From Rhyacophila brunnea (taxonomy: Eukaryota > Arthropoda > Insecta > Trichoptera > Rhyacophilidae): 64,000 nucleotides of DNA. Made by a program: the position numbers and the translations under genes. The notes under the pieces were generated by a model. That model was not told the origin of the DNA. It saw only the letters and a program-made list of their open reading frames with translations, and made no database searches. Where the stretch lies: NCBI GenBank assembly GCA_022495005.1, contig JAGYXB010000612.1, forward strand, positions 1,302,001 to 1,366,000, in the 5' to 3' direction. Shown here piece by piece: positions 47,650-58,985 of the stretch (position 1 is its first letter; each line of letters opens with the position of its first letter).

Positions 47650-48069
47650 GGGGCAAGTTGTGTTCCTCTGGAAAATCTCCAGTTTTAAGAATTCCTGATT
47701 TTTTTTCTCATAAACTATAAAAGAATTGGAAAAAAAAGTTTAAACTATTTGTAGCTCAAATAAATGATCCATCACTTTTTATTTTTTGTTTCAGTGTATG
47801 TATTTCAATAAACGAGATATAGACAACTCCCTAAATTGTCCAGAGGAACATGATCATATTTGTTTCCAGTATTGTTCCTCTGGACAGCATATTATAATCA
47901 ATCATATGATATAAACTGAATATGAAACGATATTTATAACTCAAAATATTTTTATTTAAATTGACAATAAAATTAACACATTTTTGTTATACATAAGTTT
48001 ATCTCTTTGTAAGTACATCTGAAATAATTAATAGATACTCACTTCTAACAAATTTTGTCCGATTCATTA

Positions 48070-48748
48070 TTTCAAATATAACACATTTCACACACAAAAA
48101 AACCTTCATGGTCACTCCCTGGTATGTTTTCTCTATGATTCTTAGCAACACATGTCTTGTGAATGTATTTCTGGCATGTATCACATTTTATTAGATTAGC
48201 TTCAGTACCCAACCTTTTACAAATGCCACAAGTAACCATTAACTCATTACTTAAGATCTCTCGATGCATGTTTTGTGGCATTTGGCTGATACTGAGATCA
48301 ACAGAATCAATAATTGTCTCCTTTTTTCAGTTTTAGTTTTGGCTTAATATATCCCATTTCATTTTGTTTTTAGATTCTTTTTTTATTTTCAATGTCACTG
48401 ATATTAATATATTTTTCTCTGGTATGTTGGTCAATATCCGGGATTTTCCTAGTTTATTACGACGAACGATTTTCCTTGGGTGTACTTCTAGGAAATGATT
48501 AACTATTTCAGGTTATTTGCTTGTATGCACTATTTTCCTGCAACTCGAGGTAAGAAGAAAATGTCTCGTGCACCTGCTCAGTTGAAATCTGAATAACTTC
48601 GATTGACTCTTTTCTTTGTTTCCATGACTGAAATAGAGGCGTCCTCCTGTGTTGGTTCATTATAATTGGTTCAAGATTCTCCGGACAATCTTTAACGTAT
48701 GCTGATAAAAATCACCTTCTGTAAAAATAACATCGTTGAGAGGAGCGT
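48070..48748 (-). pseudogene. pogo/Tigger transposase C-terminus with PHD finger
   Basis: From 48748 downward the - strand reads NAPLNDVIFTEGDFYQHTLK, like the NP.IF.DEDF block that follows the DDE domain in pogo/Tigger transposases. A frameshift follows, then DCPENLEPIIMNQHRRTP, TEQVHETFSSYLELQE, a stop, and finally, at 48072-48281, a complete zinc finger: CGICKRLG, KCDTCQKYIHKTC and FFVCEMCY. The Cys4-His-Cys3 spacing is that of a PHD finger, a domain often fused to the end of Tigger-like transposases in insects. The DDE core itself is not found within the element, so it is internally deleted. Confidence 0.72.
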
Positions 48749-48749
48749 T

Positions 48750-48990
48750 TTTTTTCCGACCATGTCCGATCCTGATAGGATCATATGGGCCTCCACAGAG
48801 TGGAGGTTTGTATTGACAGATTTTGTTTTTTACGAGAAATGGATGTCAGCCACTTGCTCAACCTATTAGGTCCATACCCTGAAACACACAAATTGAAAAA
48901 CAATATGTGTACTTGTCAGACCCAGGATTCGAACCTGGGACTCACGGCTTTATAGTCCAACGCTTATGCCGCGCGGCCACCGTGGGCGAT
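48750..48990 (-). repeat. tRNA-derived SINE, full length, with target duplication
   Basis: Complete member of the family at 15036-15276: head CCCACGGTGGCCGCGCGG on the right, B box GGTTCGAATCC, tail TCGGACATGGTCGG with an A run (T run at 48749-48755). GAGAGGAGCGTT is repeated at 48738-48749 and 49000-49011, and the similarity extends to about 20 bp with a few changes, giving a retrotransposition-type target duplication within the pogo transposase remnant. Confidence 0.93.
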
Positions 48991-49858
48991 TACATTGGCG
49001 AGAGGAGCGTTACCTGTTACTTAAAATTGCTTACGATAGATTGTCAGTAAGTTATGATCCACGAGGTGTTCCCTTGTCTTTCCAAGTTTTTTGTGTGGCA
49101 CTGTAATATTAACTGGGTGGAGATTAAGTTACGTTGTCTAGAAAAATATGGTGCATTGTTCCTCTGAACGTGTCCAGAGGAACAATCAAATATTTGTCCA
49201 GAGGAACATGACATGGCAATTTTTAATGGTTTTGAATGTTATATTTTTTGGGGTTAAGTTATCAAAGAGGTAATTAGCTCGAAAGCATTTTAAAATAATA
49301 CACTATTATGTGACATTAAATAGTGCCATGTACAAGGCGTATTTACAATAAAAAAGTCACTTGGTGATAAACAAAAATACTTACTTTTCCATTGAAAAAA
49401 AGACAAACACTATGATTGACTTTTACTTTGAGACATGGGACTAAACGTCAGGATAGTTTTGCCTGGTATAAAAATGTGCATTCGAACGTCTTGAAAGAAG
49501 AAAAATATGATTACCCGTTTTGATAAAACACCACTGTCCAGAGGAACAATCGTCCAGAGGATCACATTCTTGCCCCTATTCAACGTGCGTCATAATAACA
49601 AAACAAATCAAACTTAATCACTAAAATAGACATATTTTATAATAAATTTCACAATACTAGTAAAATAAGGTAGGTAATAATTTTGACACAGTCACTATAA
49701 ATTACCATAACTTTTATTTGGCCTTTATATTATTTGTAACTCAGATAAAAAATATTTTAAAGCAAATTAACAATATATGAAAAAATGGAATCAGCAAGGG
49801 ATTCGGACTTGAGTTCCTAGCGCGGCACAGAATATTAAACTTTTTACGAAAATAATTA

Positions 49859-50438
49859 CAGACGAACTCGGTTATTACGATCTCGGACATAGCGAGATCT
49901 CGGATGTAATGAGGAAACATTCGTTGACATTTGGATTATGATTTTCGCCATACATTTAATTATTTCACTGTCATAACGAGCAACTTATCGGATATACCGA
50001 GCTAAAATACTGTTAATGTGTTGATTGCTTAAAAACATTTTGACCCTAAGCAATAAAATCCGATTGGACAGGATGGTGCCCGGGTCGGATTACGTTTATG
50101 ACACTAGTCAAGTGTCTAAGTACCTACCTTATTGGTGTTTCGCCCACAATAATAAAAAAGTATCCACGCATATGGTTGAAAAATCCAAGGTTTGTGAAGT
50201 CCGTCAATACCTACTAGCGTTCATTACAATAAACAACTTCTTTTGTAGTTTATGAATGCCATGCTTGTTTCGGGGATTTTTACGATGGTTTTCAGAGTTT
50301 TTATTTTCGACTTTTTTTCGACTTTTTGTGTAATGCGACCGCTCATTTAAAAATACATATTCTCTGATATAACGAGTAACGCTAATAACAAGCAAATTCA
50401 GTCGGTCCCATCTTCCTCGTAATAACCAAGTTCGATTG
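49859..50438. mobile_element. Tigger/pogo-type MITE, 580 bp
   Basis: The left terminus CAGACGAACTCGGTTATTAC and the right terminus GTAATAACCAAGTTCGATTG are inverted complements over about 22 bp with three mismatches. TA flanks both ends (49857-49858 and 50439-50440). Subterminal words ATAACGAG and TATAACGAGTAACG also mirror each other. No transposase is present. Confidence 0.88.
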
Positions 50439-50440
50439 TA

Positions 50441-51804
50441 TGTTGTTTTGAAATTGACTTGTATTCATCAACATAAAAATGTAGCTATACAGGTTGATTG
50501 TAATCAAGACCTACTTTTCTGACATTTCGCGAATACCTACAGTTCCAGGTATTAAATCTAATAATTTATGTTAAACGTGACAAAAAAAAATACTTTTTCA
50601 TACATTTTTATAGATTTCTATGCCTAAAATGTATGGAGAAGTTTTAAAATTTTGGTGGCGTATAACAGAAATACATATCCAGTCCAATTCAACACCTGAA
50701 ACTGTATCCGCCAAATATCATAATTGTGCATCGTAAGGTTTTATTGTATTTTTTTAAATTTATTTTTTGGCTTGTCTTCTCTTCTTTAGTTTTGATGAAG
50801 CCAATGCCTGTCTTGCAATTATTTCAGTCTGGTGTTTTTTCTTTTCCTTCTGTTGTTTTTTTATCTCTCCATACTTTTATCTGCGCTAGTTTTGCGTATT
50901 CAGACATTTCACATACTTTTTTAATCTTGGGTATTATTCTTTTTAAAAAAAATTTTTATATTGGTCATATTTTGCTCGATCGTGTTTTAATCTCTTTCTA
51001 TAAATTCTCATTTTCTGAGCAGGAGTGAGCGGCATCTTAAAAATGAATTGGTACAATTAAATAAAAAAAATCATTTTTAAAGAGAAAATAATCTATATTT
51101 TTTATTGAAAATATTTTTGTTTTTCGTACGAACAGACAAAATAAAAGTTTTTATAATCTATGAAGAACTAAACACACAGTGTAAACCCAACTTTATGCAT
51201 TCCATTCCGTTACTTTTACATTCCACGTATCGACCATGAACCGCCAACACCTTCTATTTACATAAATGTAAATTTTACAGGAGGAGGTAAAAACCTTCTC
51301 GTTTTTTTTGTACTTACATATTTGAACAATTTATTTTTTCGAATGGCATAAATTATTATAAATGGTATATTTTCACAGATCATACGGTATAAATGTTCAT
51401 ATTTTTCTTTTAATAACACATAGGAGTTATTGGCATATACAATATTGGCACAGGAGCTATCAACTCTTGTAATCATAGGATATTAAGTAGTCATATGGTT
51501 ATTATTTTACTTTATTTTCACAAAATTTAAAAGGCAAACAGAAATTATAAATCAGATTATAATTTTTTAATTAGAATGGTATACAAATAAGTAGGAAAGT
51601 AATGATTAAAACAATATTTTAATACCTACATGATTTTTTTTCTGCTAATATCAGTAGTGTGGAAGAGAATCATTAAATAAATGAGCATCGGCAGGAATCA
51701 GGATTACTCTTTTAACTCAACATGTAAATGGTTACATTTTAGTATTTGCGATAGGATTTTTTTGGTAATGCAGGAATTTGTATCATTCAATATCTTTATA
51801 CAGC
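50441..51804. other. No recognisable feature
   Basis: AT-rich. The 100-codon frame at 50726-51028 is hydrophobic and low in complexity with no matching neighbours, and is not supported as a gene. A CATTCCATTCCGTTAC word at 51199 recalls those near 47215. Confidence 0.35.
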
Positions 51805-51806
51805 TA

Positions 51807-52665
51807 ACCCCCCCCCCCCCGTTTATCGCGAGGCATACGTTATGGACATGGTCGCAATAAGCGAAATTTCACGGTCAACGGGAGGGGGGGCATTCCCGTG
51901 TTCGGCCTCTCTACTTTTACATATTGTGCAAAATTTGCAATTACTGTCAACTAGTGCTTTACAGCACTCACTTGCTCGCAATCTTCGTCGTTCTCTTCTA
52001 ACAACTCCATGCATTGATTGTGAAGATAAAGGGCCTTTTCAATGGTTTTAACACTTAACTTTCGCACGGGAACAGGTTCAGAGACGTCATTTTCTAGGGA
52101 CGTATGGCAGTCCATTTCCTGCAGCTCTTCATTAGTTATGGGTTCGCCGTGTTATTTTAACAAAGTCTGAATATAATCTACATCAACACCTTCGATGCCT
52201 CCGAATATGGCTATAATATTAATCTCTTCGATGATATTTTGAATATCATTTTCATTATTGCAGTGAACTTCAACAATTTCACTGAACAACCTTTTCTAAA
52301 CACCCTACATACACGACTGGGTGACTTCATTCCACACATCGTCGATATTTCTGATAGCTTTCATAATATTAAATTGTTTCCACCAAACCCGCATGGTATC
52401 TTTTTCACATCCATCAGTTTCTTCAATGAGTTGAAAGAAGAAGAGTTAGACGATCCTTGGATGCTTTAAATCCAGAAGCAGTATTCTCCTCTATGGAAAT
52501 AAACGTACGTGTTGGCATTTGTTTCCAATAAAGTCCCGTCTCATCCACATTAAAAATTAAATTTGGTGGATAATTTTCCCTTTCCACAATTTCCAGTTTT
52601 AAAAAAAGATCACGATATAACGAATCCGCACTCGCCGGGGTTGCGATGAACGGGGGGGGGCGGGT
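51807..52665 (-). mobile_element. Tigger-type transposon, internally deleted, 859 bp
   Basis: The ends are a C run plus GTTTATCGCGA at left and TTGCGATGAACGGGGGGG at right, imperfect inverted complements. TA lies at both borders (51805-51806 and 52666-52667). On the - strand the interior encodes a transposase fragment (next entry). The poly-C termini are unusually long. Confidence 0.75.
52030..52630 (-). pseudogene. Tigger transposase (DDE_1) fragment
   Basis: The - strand reads YRDLFLKLEIVERENYPPN, then LIFNVDETGLYWKQMPTRTF (the first catalytic Asp of the DDE triad in N.DETGL), SIEENTASGFKASKDRLTL, then jumps to TMRVWWKQFNIMKAIRNIDD and VWNEVTQSCM followed by a stop. In intact relatives the DNAP..H and second Asp regions lie between RLTLLL and the W..FNI block; here roughly 100 residues are missing. 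The N-terminal HTH part is also absent. Confidence 0.85.
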
Positions 52666-52769
52666 TACCTGTAATATATAGTACTAGCAGTAATGAAAAG
52701 GCTAACTTTAACCGCATGCAAATCAGCTACCAATACAATGCACCTCGTGATATCTTCTTTTTCAACATA

Positions 52770-53330
52770 CTTATATAATTTTGAAAAACACTTTCTGAGA
52801 GAATATATTATAAATAGAAAAAATCTTTTTTGAAAAAAAGTAAGCCACCCCGACGGGGAATCGAACCCTGTATCTCCCGGGTTAACGCCCCAGCCCCGCC
52901 GTTGAATAAAAGAAATAGTTATTTGTAAATTATTAGTAAGTGCAAGTAAGTTACATCATAAAAAATATTGGAGAAATTCCACGACGTCGGTTAGTAATCG
53001 AAGTAATAGTAATAGTTACCTATTTTGATTTAAGAAACAAAAATCGATTGCCAAAGTAGCTTGATTTGGAAGAGCGCTGATGAGTAGGTATTAAAATTGA
53101 CCAAAATTGTCGTAGAATAGTGGTAATGCACGGATGGGGCGTAAACCCGGGAGATACAGGGTTCAATTTCCCGTCGGGGTGGCTTACTTTTTTTCAAAAA
53201 AGATTTTTTCTATTGGTTATAATATATTTTCTCAGAAAGTGTTTTTCAAAATTATATATTATGTTCAATAATCAGAATGACATATTCTTAAATCTTGTGA
53301 ATTATTCGTTGAATAAAAGAAATAGTTAAT
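52770..53330. repeat. tRNA-like element copy 2 with an inverted partial copy
   Basis: 53137-53320 matches 515-690, and 52920-53095 matches about 30-205. A second, inverted piece at 52780-52890 repeats the tRNA-like end (AAGCCACCCCGACGGGGAAT, read on the - strand as ATTCCCCGTCGGGGTGGCTT). The pair can form a ~110-base stem with a ~245-base loop. CGTTGAATAAAAGAAATAGT occurs at 52901 and again at 53309, so the + copy is bracketed by a ~22-bp direct repeat, as a retroposed element would be. Confidence 0.75.
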
Positions 53331-55290
53331 TTCTTCTTTTTTAGTTTCTTTCTCCTCCCTTGCCCTTTCATTTTTGATGATACGATCTGCGTATTGCTCA
53401 TGATTTATACAATCAACATGATGGCCAACGCATATGTTACACGTCATGTCTTTTGACGAGGACGAGTATGTCTCCGTTATGATTTTCCTGAGATGTATGC
53501 ATACCAAATGCGCTTTTTTCACCAAAGACTGCACCGTAAAATCCCCAAACCAAAGGTATTTACAAACATGTTTCTGCGAACTGATGTATACAAGGTACAT
53601 CAAGATGGTAGCATAGATACATCAGCCATGTTTGGGAGAAGTTGCTTCTGCATAATGGCAGATCATATAATATATGATGGTATTTCAGTAATGTTAGTTT
53701 CGAAAGATTGTGGCTCTGCAGATGGCGGATTGCATGATTGTTTTTTATAGCCAAAAAATCCATGATTTTTTGGGTTTTGATACTTCACATTTTTACCTGT
53801 AACCAAAAAAATGCTTTATCATCAAACTATAAGTACTAATCGCATTATAAAAACAATATTGTTATCTTAAACTATATCTGTTTAATATGATGCAAATATA
53901 AATAACTCACATCTTTAAATAAATCTATAGAAAAGTTATTCAAGAAAGATAAGAAAAAACCTCCTATCTTCAAAAAGAGTTTTTAAATGATAAAAATAGT
54001 GTAATAAAGGGAATTTTCATGCAATATTTTTGGATAAAAACGTAACACACTAATGTATTCAATAAAAAAAATAGAAAAAACAAGCGCAATAACACCAAAA
54101 TCAAATAAATACTCACTAAATAGAATGGTGATACCAGTTGCAAGACGTTCCAATACAAAATCAACTGAAAACGGAAGTTAGGAGATATTGTTTGAACTAT
54201 TATGGTCTATGGAAGATAGTAGATATTTCCATAGTCAAAAAATGGATATTTAGAGCAAACATATATTTATGAGGTATTAACCACATGGTGTATTTACAAG
54301 ACGACCACAAGATGGCATTAAAAACACTATTTCAGAAAAAAATGCTAGTTAGGAGATATTGGCGGTTCATGGTTGATATACCTACGTTACCAACAATATA
54401 GTTTCGGACTGGAAGTAACGGATTCTGTTTTGGAAGTGTTTGACGCCAAAATTTAGCTTAGTTTTATTGTTAAACCTGCGATATGTTTTATTATATCTGT
54501 AGTATGAAAGATAAGATCCATATGTATAGTATGTGAAATAGAATTATGTGATTTCTTACCTTACAAATCGTGGTAACAGTAGTGGAACTTCTTAAATGAA
54601 CAACCCAAAAAGCAACCTGTTCCGATAGCGATACCGACACACACCAACAATTTAAATTGTAAATGGCGGCCAGTGTTATATAAAAGTGTTGCTAGAATAA
54701 AAAAATACATATTTATTGTGGAAATTTTTCGCAGTTATGCTAAAATCGTGGTAACGAAATGTGGAATTCCACTTTTTCAAAAATCCTGGGACACATTTTA
54801 AACGTGATTTTTTTCAATATTGGTCCAAATTTACGGAAAGACTATATTTTCCAAAAATATATAATTTAAGCTATTGAAGAAATTAAAAATTTAATTTTAC
54901 ACACTCAAAATTAATGACGAAATCAAACTTTGTTTATTTGAATTTAGGGGTGGGACATGGTAAAAACACACTACCTTTCGATCTAAATAATCAATTAAAA
55001 ATATATACAGGTCAGACAGTTGTATTTAACTGACCAAATAAAGTAAATTAATAAATTTTCATGTTAAAAATACATAACTTTCCAATATTCTATGATATAA
55101 TAACTATGAAAAAATATATCGAAGTCATCGGACATGCCAAAAACACAATGTACAAACTTTGGCGAAAATGCCCATATAAACTCTTTGATGCAAATAGTGT
55201 GGTTCGACTTTACTTATTAATAATGAGTACTATTAATAATATTATTATTATTACGAATAATATTAGTTAATGACACTCTATGATAATGAA
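53331..55290. other. No assigned feature; possible coding debris at 53340-53740
   Basis: On the - strand at 53330-53600 one frame reads DMTCNICVGHHVDCINHEQY and a basic, Glu-Lys-rich end, and a neighbouring frame reads LPNMADVSMLPS further upstream. Cys and His spacing hints at a zinc-binding protein of a mobile element, but I cannot name a family. The remainder to 55290 is AT-rich without structure that I can identify. Confidence 0.3.
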
Positions 55291-55292
55291 TA

Positions 55293-55366
55293 ACGACCAC
55301 GGTGGCCGCGCGGCTTAATCGTTGGTCTATATGATCCTATTAGGATTGGACATGGTCGAAAAAAAA
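55293..55366 (+). repeat. tRNA-derived SINE, head joined to tail
   Basis: CCACGGTGGCCGCGCGGCTT (head) runs after about 35 bases into ATATGATCCTATTAGGATTG (tail) and GGACATGGTCG with an A run. About 160 bases of the body are missing. Same family as 15036-15276. Confidence 0.85.
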
Positions 55367-55455
55367 GAAAAAAAAACGAAAATATAACAGAAAAAATACT
55401 TTTAATAATAAAAAACCACATAAGAAATAAACTGAGTTAGAATGAAGTTTGATTT

Positions 55456-55676
55456 ATTCGACCATGTCCGATCCTAATAGGATCATATGGGCTTCCACAG
55501 AGTAGAGGTTTGTATTAACAGATTTTGTTTTTTACGAAAAATGGATGTCAGCCACCTGCTCAACCCATTAGGTCCATACCCTGACAGACACAAATTGAAA
55601 AACAATATATGTACTTGTCAGACCCAGGATTCGAACCTGAGACCCACGGCGTGATAGTCCAACGCTTAAGCCGCGC
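55456..55676 (-). repeat. tRNA-derived SINE, head truncated
   Basis: Body and tail match 15036-15276, with B box CAGGTTCGAATCC read on the - strand. The head stops at GCGCGGCTTAAG, 20 bases before its expected end. It forms an inverted pair with 55293-55366. Confidence 0.88.
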
Positions 55677-55697
55677 AATTTTATTGTGTAAACTTTT

Positions 55698-55953
55698 CGT
55701 CGCTATAGGATTGGTTTCCCGAATATCCGTTTTTGTCGAAATTGACCTCTTAATGCAGAATGTTTTTTTTTTATCTAATTGGACGAGAACCATCCCTTTC
55801 TTTAAATTATTTTGTAATGGTAATGAATACATCATTCATATGCTGTAAAAATAACAATTTAAATATCTCCATGTATTTAAATATAGGATTATGAAATTTG
55901 TTTTTCGTCTACTGAACATTTGGTCTATTCGGGAAACCAATCATACAGCGACG
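55698..55953. mobile_element. MITE with CGTCGCTATAGGATTGG ends, 256 bp
   Basis: The left end CGTCGCTATAGGATTGGTTT and the right end AAACCAATCATACAGCGACG are inverted complements with two or three mismatches and extend to CCCGAATA on both sides (about 28 bp). Related direct copies of the end sequence are at 1178-1210 and 1423-1455. The target duplication is unclear. No coding sequence. Confidence 0.8.
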
Positions 55954-56113
55954 TTTTGTAAATTCTGGAAGGTCTATAAATATTACTGAAAACTCATACA
56001 TATAATAATTGAAATTGTAATGGATTTAAGTTTTGTACTATTCCATTTAGGTTTGGATATCAGTTTATAATATTATATTATTTCATAAACCTATACTGGA
56101 AAAGTACAAAGCT
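55954..56113. other. Spacer between MITE and foldback
   Basis: Short AT-rich sequence in which I see nothing. Confidence 0.3.
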
Positions 56114-56117
56114 TAAC

Positions 56118-57504
56118 GGCCCACGTGCTCGTCGTAGGTCAAAATTGAGTTTTTATCGTATTTTCAAACCATGATCCTGGACACTCCTTAAACGTTGTAG
56201 ATAATCTATTTATATAATTTTGAAGCCTTACTATCCTTTATAGTTATTTTAAACATTTTATGACTGCATGAAGTATTTTTGTTACATAAAATAGTATTCT
56301 TTAAAACCTCTCGCTCTAATGTTTTAGAATATAGTCATATTTCGGTACAGAACTGTGCAGTGGTGTTAAGATTTTTTACATTTATTAATTTTTAAACGCA
56401 TTTATAAAACCATCAGTATAATTTATATCGACATTATTATAGTGAAATATTTACGATAAAAAAATATATTGATAATCTGTGATCCCAAATTTGACAAGAA
56501 TTAGGCATTTTATTATTCAAAAAATCGGCAAGATTAACACATTTGAAGATAGTTTTAAAGATATTTATTATAAGTTATGTCTTTGACCATTCAAGTGTGA
56601 TAAACATCTTATGAATAATGATTGCTTTATAATAATTATTGACCTAAGAATAAGGTAGTGTTTTTTTGAAATACGCCATTTCTTTTGGCATTCCCCAGTG
56701 ATTAAGCTACAACATACGGCCGTAGCCATAAATCGACAAACTATAATTAAAGAAGGGAGTAAAATGACATTGACGCACGTGTTTGAACATGTGCCGTTAA
56801 AAAAAAATAAAAAAAAATTCGGTAAGGTACATGTTCAAACACGCGCGTTAACATAATTTTACTCCCTACTTTAATTATAGTTTGTTAATTTATAGCTACG
56901 GCCGTATGTTGTAGCTTAATCACTGGGGAATGTCAAAATAAATGGCGTATTTCAAAAAAACACTACCTTATTCTTAGGTCAATAATTATTATAAAGCAAT
57001 CATTATTCATAAGATGTTTATCACACTTGAATAGTCAAAGACATAGCTTATAATAAGTATCTTTAGAATCATCTTCAAATGTGTTAATCTTGCCGATTTT
57101 TTGAATAATAAAATGCCTAATTCTTGTCAAATTCGGGATCACAGAGATTATCAATATAATTTTTTATCGTGAATATTTTACAAAATTATCTCGTAATAAA
57201 TTATGCTAATGGTTTTATAAATGCGTTTAAAAATTAATAAATGTAAAAAATCGTAACACCACTGCACAGTTATGTACCGAAATATGACTATATTCTAAAA
57301 CATTAGAGCGAGAGGTTTAAAGAATACTATTTTATGTAACAAAAATACTTTATGCAGTCATTAAATGTTTAAAATAACTATAAAGGATAATAAGGCTTCA
57401 AAATTATATAAATAGATTATCTACAACATTTAAGCAGTGTCCAGGATCATGGTTTGAAAATACAATAAAAACTCAATTGTGACCTTCGACGAGCATGTCC
57501 CCCC
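56118..57504. mobile_element. Giant foldback element, two ~690-bp inverted arms
   Basis: 56118-56800 and 56825-57504 are reverse complements along their whole length with scattered mismatches; the centre is an A-rich loop near 56800-56822. TTAA lies at 56114-56117 and 57505-57508. The termini CGGCCCACGTGCTCGTCG and CGACGAGCATGTCCCCCC agree as inverted ends. Landmarks mirrored in both arms are CAACATACGGCCGTAGC and TGTTCAAACACG. No protein is encoded. TTAA duplication is typical of piggyBac-type transposition, so this may be a piggyBac-mobilised foldback. Confidence 0.92.
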
Positions 57505-57508
57505 TTAA

Positions 57509-58981
57509 GGGCGGACGTGCTCAGCGTGGGTCAAAATGGCGCTTTTATTTCCTTCAAATACCTATCGCAGACCCTCCCTCAACATAGCGACTAAGCCAAT
57601 ATATTGCCCAAATAAAAGAGAAGTACAGACACCGGCCCCCTCGCCGAGGATAATAAAAGACGAAGGGCACCCCGTCGTCCTCCCCCGACTTTTTAAGGAG
57701 ACGTAAAGTATAAAAGAGAAAATACTGCTCAAGAGATACAACCCCGTGTCTGTACATACGCAAAGACCAAAACAAACCAGTTGAAGGGCGGCGCGGGCTG
57801 ACACTGGCTCGCACCACCCCCATACTGAAGAACACTGTATAAAATGTAAAATGTAACTTTTTTCCCTCTTTCTCACATAGCTACTACTGTATCAAGCTTA
57901 AAAATATCACCACTAGAGAAGGAGATAGACGGCCTAGCCTAGTGCTCCACCCCTACGAATAAAAAGCTATACACTAACGAATGAATGCTCGCATGTAAAG
58001 CGCTGTTCCGCCCACGCGTTGCCGCGGCAAACCGCGGATTTCATAGAAACAATAAATACCCAATCATGGATGATCGTATTAAGTTTACAACTATGTAGTA
58101 TAAGGCGCTTGCAAAATACTTGGATGTATGTAGTTCATGGCTTAGAATATTTTTATCATACAGAAACATGGGTATTTTATTATTCAAAAAATGGGCAAGA
58201 TTAACACATTTGAAGATAATAATTCTAAAGATACTAATTATAAGCTATATTTTTGACCATTCAAGTGTGATAAACATCCTATGAATAATGATTGCTTTAT
58301 AATAATTATTGGCCTAAGAATAAGGTAGTGTTTTTAAAAATACGCCATTTCTTTTGGCATTCCCCAGTGGTTAAGCTACAACATACGGCCGTAGCCATAA
58401 ATTGACAAACTATAATTGAAGTAGGGAGTAAAATAATGTCAACGCACGTGTTTGAACATATACCGTTTGAAAAAAAATGGGGTTAGGTACATGTTCAAAC
58501 ACACGCGTTAACATGTTAGCTTATAGTATCTTTAGAATTATCTTCAAATGTGTTAATCTTGCCCATTTTTGAATAATAAAATGCATAATTCTTGTCAAAT
58601 TTGGGATCACAGAGATTATCAATATATTTTTTTATCGTAAATATTTCACTATAATAATGTCGATATAAATTATACTGATGGTTTTATAAATACGTTTAAA
58701 AATTAATAAATGTAAAAAATCTTACCACCACTGCACATTTGTGTACTTACTGAAATATGACTATATTCTAAAATATTAGAGCGAGAGGTTTAAAAGAATA
58801 CTATGTTATGTAAGTAATAAAAATACTTTATGCAGTCATCAAATGTATAAAATAAATGTAAAGGATAATAAGGCTTCAAAATTATATAAATAGATTATCT
58901 ACAACGTTTAAGGTATGTCCAGGATCATGCTTTGAAAATATAAAAAAGCTCCATTTTGACCCACGCTGAGCACGTCCGCCC
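57509..58981. mobile_element. Second foldback element of the same family, sharing the TTAA
   Basis: Starts GGGCGGACGTGCTCAGCG at the TTAA of 57505-57508 and ends CGCTGAGCACGTCCGCCC before TTAA at 58982-58985, a perfect 18-bp terminal inversion. The left arm is cut at about 57546 by a Jockey LINE 3' fragment, resumes at about 58169, and keeps the CAACATACGGCCGTAGCC landmark. The right arm runs 58505-58981 and lacks the part that would mirror 58280-58440, so the arms are now unequal. Confidence 0.88.
57546..57975 (+). repeat. Jockey-clade LINE 3' UTR fragment inside the foldback
   Basis: Matches 21241-21630 of the Jockey copy at 20734-21645: CTTCAAATACCTATCGCAGA, GACTTTTTAAGGAGACGTAA, TATCAAGCTTAAAAATATCA and GTGCTCCACC are all present in order. 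It covers only the last few codons and the 3' UTR. The sequence 57976-58168 between its end and the resumed arm is not recognised. Confidence 0.87.
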
Positions 58982-58985
58982 TTAA

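Larger units (their letters stand above)
47650..49576 (-). mobile_element. pogo/Tigger-type DNA transposon with PHD-finger transposase remnant
   Basis: Ends GGGGCAAGTTGTGTTCCTCT and AGGATCACATTCTTGCCCC are inverted complements with few mismatches, and TA lies on each side (47648-47649 and 49577-49578), the pogo/mariner target duplication. The word TGTCCAGAGGAACA or its complement recurs near both ends (47838, 47873, 49150, 49165, 49188, 49538), probably transposase-binding repeats. The coding remnant is on the - strand and a SINE is inserted in it. Confidence 0.88.

Noticed and set aside
50726..51028. 100-codon open frame as a gene
   Set aside because: Hydrophobic, Phe- and Leu-rich translation typical of T-rich DNA; no domain, no splice partner and no neighbouring element to account for it.
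51800..51821. Poly-C run as a telomeric or regulatory G-quadruplex site
   Set aside because: It forms the terminus of a Tigger-type element and is mirrored by the G run at the other end.
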